A stretch of DNA of 11,056 nucleotides from Deltaproteobacteria bacterium (GTDB lineage: Bacteria; Desulfobacterota; BSN033; UBA1163). Position numbers and translations under genes: made by a program. The stretch is from contig VGSD01000052.1 in NCBI GenBank assembly GCA_016875155.1, positions 1 to 11,056 of the forward strand. Reading direction: 5' to 3'. Positions 6,460-11,056 of the stretch are shown piece by piece (positions within the stretch are counted from its first letter, which is position 1; every line of letters starts with the position of its first letter). The notes below the pieces were generated by a model, which ran no database searches, was not told the origin of the DNA, and was given only the letters and a program-made list of their open reading frames with translations.

Positions 6460-7091
6460 ACCAGGATCTCGGTGACCCCTTGAAAGAATTCAAAAGCATG
6501 AACGTGGGACTGAATCCAGGAGGGGAGATCCTGGGAGAGGGTGGCTTCGACAAAGGTATAATTGCTGGCTCCAAGAGTGGCCACAAAGATCTGGGCTTCA
6601 TGAATCTCCCCGGTTTGAGAATCCGTGATCTCCATGGTCTGCCCGGCATAGTCGACGAAGAGCTTCTCTCCGGCCCGGTATTCCTGACGGAGGCAGGGAT
6701 CGAGCTTTTGGGCCCATTGATGGTAGAGACGGCAAAATTGACTGTATTGGTACCCCTCAGGGTCCTTCTCTTTGTATTCATGCCAGAGAAGCTGAAGGGT
6801 AACCCCTTTCCTCTTTAATTCCTGATGGAGATGCTCCATCGGGGGCATTTGGCGCTTTTCTTGGAAAACGGGATGGAAGGGAGAAAAAAGCCGATGCTCC
6901 AGAGTGGCCTCATCGATTTCGGCAGGAAGAGGCCAACTGAGCCCAGCTTGCTGAGCTCGGTCAAGATAGTTTCTGATGGTCCCTCGCCCAATATCAAGGC
7001 TCCGAGCGATCTGACGGGCTGAAAGACCTTTTTCAAAATGAAGACGTAATACCTCTTTGATCTTGCGCATGGATAATCTCCTGGCGGCCAT
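6453..7091 (-). pseudogene. istA: IstA transposase, N-terminal part (split by RIT insertion)
   Basis: N-terminal 213 residues of the IS21 transposase. ATG at 7091 follows TAGGAGGAG. A resolvase-like helix-turn-helix (GLSARQIARSLDIGRGTIRNYL) lies at about residues 22-43. The rve/DDE domain starts with KLFVDYAGQTM, giving catalytic Asp147, and the second Asp, 213, is the last codon before the RIT junction (ILVPD). After the junction the frame runs 20 codons into RIT DNA and stops at 6390, so a 233-residue product without the catalytic Glu is still encoded. It retains DNA-binding parts and might act as an inhibitor, but that is speculation. The third catalytic residue is in the part at 2016-2931. 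Confidence 0.92.
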
Positions 7092-7172
7092 TGACTCCTC
7101 CTAAAGCGTTTCTTAGAATGGTAATGGCCTGAAAATGGATTATCCAGCGCCGCTTCGATCATCCCTTCGGGG

Positions 7173-7290
7173 GTGGCCAGAATGCATCGGAATGGCCGGC
7201 CACAATGGATCGGAACAGGTGGCCAACTTGCTTCGGAATGGGTGGCCACTTTGCATCGGAATCAGTGGCCACATTGCGTCGGAATATGCA
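7173..7290. repeat. IS21 right terminal repeats: five copies at 23-bp spacing
   Basis: GTGGCC-headed copies begin at 7173, 7196 (CCGGCC), 7219, 7242 and 7265, exactly 23 bp apart. A typical copy reads GTGGCCACTTTGCATCGGAA. The last ends at the tip ...TATGCA (7290). They lie upstream of istA in the orientation opposite to the left-end set, and are probable IstA binding sites that may also affect istA transcription. The rest of 7092-7172 holds the istA SD and a possible degenerate further copy near 7124. Confidence 0.85.
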
Positions 7291-7296
7291 TCTGAA
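7291..7296. repeat. Target-site duplication of the IS21 element, right copy
   Basis: TCTGAA directly follows the right tip TGCA of the IS21 element and is identical to 767-772. Confidence 0.8.
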
Positions 7297-7502
7297 ATAC
7301 CACCCTCAACTTTTTTAAGGTGTTTTGCCCTATACCATTCATAAATCAGCCTGAAGGCTTCTCTTACGCCCTTGTTATTATCTATATCAACGTCCTCTGG
7401 TCTGAGGGGCCTTAAATTCCCATCAGAATCCTCTATGAGATGCTCTATGACAAAATTTCGTGTAGGTGACAGAGTCCTCCCTTTCTTTTTATTCAACGCC
7501 AT
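7291..7502 (-). pseudogene. 5' part of an unknown small host gene, split by the IS21 element
   Basis: I do not recognise this protein. The ATG at 7502 lies eight bases after GGGGG. An ATG six bases upstream (7508) is too close to that SD, and the longer frame back to 7607 has no support. The first 70 residues read MALNKKKGRTLSPTRNFVIE... followed by an acidic loop (PEDVDIDNN) and a helix-like stretch EAFRLIYEWYRAKHLKK. Without the insertion the ORF ends after 78 codons using bases 742-772. The IS removed only the last eight residues, and the present frame reads through the IS21 repeats to a stop at 7140, so a chimeric protein could be made. It diverges from the operon at 7694, perhaps as a small regulator of it, though no DNA-binding motif is evident. 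Confidence 0.6.
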
Positions 7503-7628
7503 GTTCATTTCCCCCTTTCTGTTAAATTCAATATGGTTAAGTGGAACCCTAATTATTAAGGAAATTGTATCAACGGAAGAAGCAGAACAGCAAGAAATTG
7601 ATCTCATTTTTTCTCTTCAGCTTAATTC

Positions 7629-7658
7629 AGACTTCTTCCCTCAGACAGGAAGAAGTCT
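7629..7658. promoter_or_regulatory. Perfect 11-bp inverted repeat, possible operator of the small-gene operon
   Basis: AGACTTCTTCC (7629-7639), an 8-base loop, then GGAAGAAGTCT (7648-7658). It lies in the divergent region between the broken gene (start 7502) and the operon (start 7694), 35 bases before the first ATG. No T-run follows on either strand, so it is a poor terminator; an operator or leader hairpin is more likely. GGAAGAAG also occurs at 7575-7582. I see no convincing -35/-10 pair, though TATAAA is present near 7667. Confidence 0.45.
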
Positions 7659-7693
7659 TCCAACAATATAAAAATAAAACCGAGGTGGTATGA

Positions 7694-8041
7694 ATGGAAA
7701 GCCTAAGAAAAGCAACCCCAAAGCAGCTGGCATACATCCAGCAACTGAGAAAAAAGCAAGGCAAGGAAAGCCTTGAGATAGATGAAGAGCTGAGCTCCCT
7801 GGAGGCGTCAGAGATTATCAAGGAATTGATGGAAAGCATCCCAACCAATAGGCAGTCAAAGTCCATAAAGCTTAATGAAGCAAGGCTGGGGATGGCCTTC
7901 AAGTGCGTCTACAGAAACTGGGTCAGCAGCGGAGAAAACGTTTTCAAGAACAAAAGTGCTTTCATAAAAAACGTTCTCGACACCTACACACTGGTTAACG
8001 AGATAGCGCAAAAGCTCAGTGCACAAACCGAGGACTCATAA
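7694..8041 (+). CDS. Hypothetical protein, 115 aa, first gene of the small-protein operon
   Basis: Function unknown. The start follows GAGGTGG (7682-7688) at five bases; an overlapping ATG at 7690 opens only a 28-codon frame. The N-terminus, KATPKQLAYIQQLRKKQGKE, has the 'AT..Q..YI..L....G' pattern found at the start or end of many phage and mobile-element proteins. An acidic linker (DEELSSLEASEIIKELMES) and a charged, helix-rich C-terminal half follow (ARLGMAFKCVYRNW, then AFIKNVLDTYTLVNEIAQKL). There is no signal peptide or membrane segment, so it is probably cytoplasmic. The next gene starts two bases after its stop, which suggests translational coupling. Confidence 0.75.
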   Translation: MESLRKATPKQLAYIQQLRKKQGKESLEIDEELSSLEASEIIKELMESIPTNRQSKSIKLNEARLGMAFKCVYRNWVSSGENVFKNKSAFIKNVLDTYTLVNEIAQKLSAQTEDS

Positions 8042-8043
8042 AA

Positions 8044-8271
8044 ATGGAAAAGAGCGAGACCGAAGTGGAATACCAAAGAGCAGAGGGAGAAACATCCCTC
8101 TGCCCACACTGCAAAAAGCCTCTGCCAGCAGGACAACCCCTGTATCTTAGCAATTACTGGATATGGAACGACAACACAAAAAGATTGGAAAGAGATGAAT
8201 CCGGCCAAGATACCGATGAAGTATTCTGCACAGCATGTAGAGCAGAATACCGGGACTCCCTATACAGGTGA
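8044..8271 (+). CDS. Small zinc-ribbon-like protein, 75 aa
   Basis: Function unknown. CPHC (C20/C23) and CTAC (C62/C65) form a likely four-cysteine zinc site around a Trp/Tyr-containing middle (YLSNYWIWNDNTKRLE) and an acidic loop. The N-terminal 15 residues are strongly charged. The gene lies two bases after the preceding stop, with GAGGA about nine bases before the ATG. The same CxxC-CxxC layout occurs in the 65-aa ORF two genes downstream. Such mini zinc ribbons are frequent in phage and conjugative-element operons, where they may bind nucleic acid or protein; nothing here shows which. Confidence 0.75.
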   Translation: MEKSETEVEYQRAEGETSLCPHCKKPLPAGQPLYLSNYWIWNDNTKRLERDESGQDTDEVFCTACRAEYRDSLYR

Positions 8272-8297
8272 ATCTATTCAATATGGAGGTGAGAAAA

Positions 8298-8423
8298 ATG
8301 GAAGAAAAAAAGCAGGACCAAGATTATCGAAAAGAAGATAAGAAGCAATGCTATTGCAGGTTTTGCGAAACAAGAGACAAAGATATGACAGAATTTTACA
8401 TGATCCGGGTCGGAAAAGATTAG
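8298..8423 (+). CDS. Very small Cys-containing protein, 41 aa
   Basis: The ORF is short but has a strong SD, GGAGGTG (8285-8291), seven bases before the ATG. The product begins with a highly charged stretch (MEEKKQDQDYRKEDKKQ), then CYCRFC (C18, C20, C23) and ETRDKDMTEFYMIRVGKD. Three cysteines in six residues could bind metal with a partner ligand. The next ATG starts one base after its stop. SD quality and tight packing argue that it is translated; function is unknown. Confidence 0.6.
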   Translation: MEEKKQDQDYRKEDKKQCYCRFCETRDKDMTEFYMIRVGKD

Positions 8424-8424
8424 A

Positions 8425-8622
8425 ATGCGGCACCCGATAGAAAAAATCGCCAAAAAACCACAAAGCTACAAATACTGCAACCAGTGCGGGAAAATCAACC
8501 AGAAGGAAAACAGACGTTGCCACGGTTGTGGAGAAAAGAATTTCAATGGGATGGATAACCAATACGGCCGGTGCCTTCTCCTGGACTGGGAGAAGGAGCC
8601 GGATTATTTGATGGAAGTATGA
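8425..8622 (+). CDS. Small zinc-ribbon protein, 65 aa
   Basis: YCNQCGKINQ (C18/C21) and RRCHGCGEKNF (C32/C35) make a compact CxxC-x10-CxxC zinc ribbon of rubredoxin/zinc-ribbon type, followed by a Gly/Asp-rich stretch and LLLDWEKEPDYLMEV. The start is one base after the preceding stop and has only a weak SD (GGAAA), so translation is probably coupled to the 41-aa ORF. No specific family is recognised. A structural or regulatory role on nucleic acid or protein is possible but unproven. Confidence 0.7.
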   Translation: MRHPIEKIAKKPQSYKYCNQCGKINQKENRRCHGCGEKNFNGMDNQYGRCLLLDWEKEPDYLMEV

Positions 8623-8637
8623 ACGGAGGTGGAGAAA

Positions 8638-8787
8638 ATGAAAGAGAATAAAAGATGCTGTAAGGACTGCCGACACTACGACCCAAAAGAAAGTAATTGT
8701 TATGAGGGAGGGTATTCGGAAATCGGTGACCCGGAAAGAGAGCTTGCACCTGAGAACTGTTCCTCATTTACATCGAAAAACAGGTAA
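8638..8787 (+). CDS. Small Cys-rich protein, 49 aa
   Basis: A strong SD, GGAGGTGG (8625-8632), lies five bases before the ATG and fifteen bases after the previous stop. The cysteines are C7, C8, C11, C21 and C41 in the layout CCKDCRHYDPKE, C, then PENCSSF. The same 'C.dC.hy.p....C.........pe.C..f' layout is common in uncharacterised phage and prophage mini-proteins and suggests a single metal or disulfide-stabilised fold. It is the last clear gene of the operon. No export signal is seen. Confidence 0.65.
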   Translation: MKENKRCCKDCRHYDPKESNCYEGGYSEIGDPERELAPENCSSFTSKNR

Positions 8788-8810
8788 ATTCTATATGCTC
8801 CGAGTAGCAA

Positions 8811-8882
8811 ATGAATGAGATAGACCAGTTGACCAAAAGGATGTTTGTGGCCAACAAGTCAAGATATTTAAGATTATTTTAA
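8811..8882 (+). pseudogene. Possible 5' remnant of a truncated gene, 23 codons
   Basis: ATG at 8811 opens MNEIDQLTKRMFVANKSRYL, ends RLF and reaches a TAA at 8880-8882, overlapping the stop of the convergent gene at 8874. The composition looks like the start of a helical phage or plasmid protein rather than random sequence, and the base composition turns AT-rich right here, so the gene may have been cut off at a junction. There is no good SD. It could equally be chance. Confidence 0.25.
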
Positions 8883-9623
8883 TTCCGTTATTCTATAAAA
8901 CTTAATCCTTTGATCATCACGCGTACCTACAGGATCTGGGAATCCAAGTTCCTTATATTTTCTTTCTCCAAGACCATTCCACATGATCGAAAGCCATAAA
9001 TGGAATGTGGAATGAACCGAATGGTTCCAAAGAGGAGTCAGCAGTTTCTTGTAAAGATCGTTATCATAATATGGAGGTGTCAATTCATACGTAAGATCAA
9101 AATACTTTTTACTCCAATTAGCGTTATTAATACCGAATATCCTATAATTTTTTACGAGATAAAAACCGTCAAAATGTTCCTTCCTCCAGTAACCAATTGT
9201 CGCTATCTCCTCAAATTTCTCGTGATCACCTTTTATGTAATACCCAATGCCGTGGTGAGGATTGTTAATATCCTGAATATAGTGAGTTGCCTGTCCCATG
9301 GTGAACATAACTTTAGACCATTCTTCTCCATTTTTTATCATCTCTTCGCACTTCTTTGCGAGCTTATTTATCATATATACACAATCCGGCACATTGGTAT
9401 GATTAATTACCCTGTTTTCATCCGGCTCGACAGTACCCAGCCTCAAATCTCTTCGATATTTTAAGAAAAAATCGTTAGGCATCAGTTCAATAGACTGATC
9501 CGTCATTGTTACATGAACCTGCTTGCCCCAAGAAAAAACATTTTCTGGGAGTAAAGGAAGGAACAAAATAAACATTAAAGTGAATGCGCATAACTTTGAA
9601 TCTAATTTGGCGTTTTTGAACAT
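8874..9623 (-). CDS. Secreted zinc-dependent phospholipase C-like protein
   Basis: A 249-residue precursor. A Sec signal (FTLMFILFLPLLPENVFS) is predicted to be cut before W32, so the mature protein would begin with Trp, as in Bacillus cereus PLC, where the Trp1 amine and carbonyl bind zinc. Further ligand-like residues are H37 (KQVHVTMTD), D68 (EPD), H75 (INHT), then HYIQDINNPHH with H114, D118 and H124 (HxxxD-x5-H), and H134-xxx-E138. This is the ligand order of the zinc-dependent PLC/S1-P1 nuclease fold (PF00882-like). The reaction would be phosphodiester cleavage of phospholipids or another substrate; specificity cannot be read. GGAGGG lies nine bases before the ATG. It is probably co-transcribed with the lipoprotein gene 62 bp upstream and is AT-rich relative to the mobile DNA. 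Confidence 0.82.
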   Translation of the reverse strand: MFKNAKLDSKLCAFTLMFILFLPLLPENVFSWGKQVHVTMTDQSIELMPNDFFLKYRRDLRLGTVEPDENRVINHTNVPDCVYMINKLAKKCEEMIKNGEEWSKVMFTMGQATHYIQDINNPHHGIGYYIKGDHEKFEEIATIGYWRKEHFDGFYLVKNYRIFGINNANWSKKYFDLTYELTPPYYDNDLYKKLLTPLWNHSVHSTFHLWLSIMWNGLGERKYKELGFPDPVGTRDDQRIKFYRITELK

Positions 9624-9685
9624 TGATAATACCCTCCGTTAAATCTTATACTTACTTTCATCGCTCTTGAGAAACGATATTTTTA

Positions 9686-11053
9686 TCAATACCAAGGGCC
9701 TACTTTATGTCCCCACATTTTACTTATTATTTTTCGGCCACGTGCCAATTGTTTATCAACTAAGTCAATACTATTATATGGCCCGCTTATTCTATTACCA
9801 GAGGGACCAAAATCAATCACCAATAAATAGCTTCCATTCTCTAATATTACTCCCGAACCAGTGTGGTCATCATGATATGGATCGATTCCCCATTTTACAC
9901 TTCTTATAAATGTTTTATATCCAGCTTTCTTCAATACATGTTCTCCAAACACCGCAAGAGATATACATTGCCCATTTTTAAGGAAAAAGGTATCCTGCGA
10001 TGTTTGATTCTTTCCATGTTCATATTTAAAATTTCGATTGATATAATAGTCAAGCAATTCAGGAGTATTCAATCTGTTAACAACCCGGTTAAATGTTTTC
10101 CATCGAGGACCTAACATACTGCCCCATACCATCTTTATAAAACTTAACTTATCATTATAAACTCGAGGGAAATCCTCTGCATTAAACTTACCATCCAAAA
10201 CCCACCAAAAAAAAGCTTCTAAAAAAGGAGAATAACGGTTGCGATCATGCTTATAAGCATCACCAATCATTGACTCAATCATCACACTTAATGTTTTAGG
10301 CTTTGTAAGCTCCTGCAACAAACCAACTTCAAGATTCTTACTCAGCATCAAAGGCTTATTGTACTCCAAATCCCAAACTCTTACAGTGAAGAATTCATTA
10401 TTGATGTTAATAACGAAACTAGCCCCGGGGAAACCCCTGAACATTATCTGTATTCCGTCATTGTCTCCTGGCCTAACACTTGATATTAACCCTATGTCAT
10501 ATCCTTGAGGGACATAGAATTTGTCCTCCTTTTCGGTTTGATATGAAGCGATATTAACCTTAACATTATATTTTTGTGCCTCCAAAAATCTGATCTTTAC
10601 ATCATATTTATCTTCTTTGTCAGAACCCCACAACACATAAATATATGCTTTTAAAAAGTGGTCACTAATATCTATTTCTTTGTTTCCATAATCAGGAGGG
10701 AAATCAATATTCTTTGCGTAATTATAAATTGTCCCCAAAGCCTTCGCTTCCGAGACATCAATACCATCAGAAAGGTCTGGGAGCTTAGCCATTTGATTAC
10801 CCAAAATATTATTCATTTTATGCAATTTCCATAATAGAAGATTACCAAAATCCTGGCTATATTTTTTAGGATCCGCTTCAAAATTTTGCTTAATTAAATT
10901 AGTACTCGCCAGATCATACTCTATCGAAAAAACACTTGGATTAGAATCACTAAGAGGCTTCACTCCTGCTGTGCAACTAGCTATTAATGACAATATAATG
11001 CAAGAGGTGACAAATATTATCATTTTATAAAAAAGATCGTTTTTATAGTACAT
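9686..11053 (-). CDS. Lipoprotein with C-terminal transglutaminase-like domain
   Basis: 455 residues. The N-terminus has a signal peptide with lipobox IASC (acylated C27). The next residue is Thr, not Asp, which fits outer-membrane sorting in Gram-negatives. The middle ~300 residues are unrecognised and helix-rich, with repeated short charged segments. The C-terminus has a transglutaminase/cysteine-protease signature: C363 in NGQCISLAVFGEHVLKKAGY, then H397 (or H394) in YHDDHTGSGVIL, then D414 in LLVIDFG, a Cys-His-Asp triad. It may cleave or cross-link amide bonds in envelope or target proteins; substrate unknown. The ATG at 11053 is three bases from the window edge, so its SD and any upstream extension cannot be seen; M11 is an alternative with no visible SD. 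The next gene downstream is the PLC-like gene. Confidence 0.72.
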   Translation of the reverse strand: MYYKNDLFYKMIIFVTSCIILSLIASCTAGVKPLSDSNPSVFSIEYDLASTNLIKQNFEADPKKYSQDFGNLLLWKLHKMNNILGNQMAKLPDLSDGIDVSEAKALGTIYNYAKNIDFPPDYGNKEIDISDHFLKAYIYVLWGSDKEDKYDVKIRFLEAQKYNVKVNIASYQTEKEDKFYVPQGYDIGLISSVRPGDNDGIQIMFRGFPGASFVININNEFFTVRVWDLEYNKPLMLSKNLEVGLLQELTKPKTLSVMIESMIGDAYKHDRNRYSPFLEAFFWWVLDGKFNAEDFPRVYNDKLSFIKMVWGSMLGPRWKTFNRVVNRLNTPELLDYYINRNFKYEHGKNQTSQDTFFLKNGQCISLAVFGEHVLKKAGYKTFIRSVKWGIDPYHDDHTGSGVILENGSYLLVIDFGPSGNRISGPYNSIDLVDKQLARGRKIISKMWGHKVGPWY

Positions 11054-11056
11054 AAT

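Larger units (their letters stand above)
773..7290 (-). mobile_element. IS21-family insertion sequence, interrupted by a RIT element
   Basis: The element carries the diagnostic pair istA (DDE transposase) and istB (AAA+ helper), both on the minus strand, bounded by multiple terminal repeats in inverted orientation, TG...CA tips and a 6-bp target duplication. Its total span is 6518 bp. Subtracting the 3528-bp RIT insertion leaves 2990 bp, somewhat long for the family; the excess is a ~240-bp segment holding a large inverted repeat beside the left end and a ~170-bp istA-istB spacer. It sits in a small host ORF. With istA split, the copy should not transpose unless complemented in trans. Confidence 0.9.

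Noticed and set aside
7173..7290. CRISPR-like array, from five repeats at regular spacing
   Set aside because: The 23-bp unit repeats without spacers, lies at an IS21 end, and has a mirror array at the other end. No cas genes are present.
7140..7607. 155-codon minus-strand ORF as one native gene
   Set aside because: Its C-terminal half is IS21 terminal repeats and its first ~35 codons lie upstream of a better SD and ATG. The native part is 7291-7502.
8818..8850. Terminator between the convergent genes (GTTGACC...GGCCAAC)
   Set aside because: The stem has a mismatch, a 14-base loop and no T-run after it, so it is too weak to annotate.
9000..9464. 154-codon plus-strand ORF opposite the PLC-like gene
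   Set aside because: The opposite strand has a signal peptide and an ordered set of zinc ligands; this ORF has no motif and no SD.

Overview
This window is a stack of mobile elements sitting in what looks like a horizontally acquired region of a bacterial chromosome or plasmid. The strong Shine-Dalgarno (SD) sequences and a lipoprotein signal suggest a bacterium, probably Gram-negative. I cannot name the organism. The mobile-element DNA is moderately GC-rich. The last 2.2 kb is visibly AT-rich and probably has a different origin.

Layout, left to right. Bases 1-671 (minus strand) are the N-terminal part of an IS256/Mutator-like transposase that runs off the window. A hairpin in its leader can cover its SD. 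Next comes the last 31 bases of a small disrupted host gene (742-772). Bases 773-7290 are an IS21-family element: 23-bp phased terminal repeats at both ends (four on the left, five on the right), TG...CA tips and a 6-bp target duplication (TCTGAA at 767-772 and 7291-7296). It carries istB (1105-1845), istA (split) and a long inverted-repeat structure between istB and the left end (870-1078). Inserted in istA is a second element, 2932-6459, with three overlapping tyrosine recombinase genes: a RIT (recombinase in trio) element, here called ritA, ritB and ritC. Removing it at the 7-bp direct repeat ATCGGGC restores a 515-codon istA with an intact DDE triad.

Right of the IS21 element is the 5' part of the disrupted host gene (7291-7502, minus strand). 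Rejoined to 742-772 it gives a 78-codon ORF of unknown function. Facing away from it is a plus-strand operon of five small ORFs (7694-8787). Four encode Cys-rich, probably metal-binding mini-proteins, as is common in phage, plasmid or integrative-element accessory regions. An 11-bp inverted repeat precedes the operon. It is followed by a 23-codon ORF that may be a gene remnant.

The AT-rich right end carries two convergent minus-strand genes: a predicted outer-membrane lipoprotein with a C-terminal transglutaminase-like Cys-His-Asp signature (9686-11053), and a secreted zinc-dependent phospholipase C-like protein (8874-9623). They are probably co-expressed, lipoprotein first.

The insertion order can be read directly: host gene, then IS21 into it, then RIT into istA. 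The IS256-like element lies about 10 bp past the end of the host gene. The most distinctive observation is the RIT end architecture: each end has two direct 9-bp boxes plus one inverted inner box over exactly 82 bp, with a palindrome at one end that implies an 80-bp perfect inverted repeat at the circle junction.
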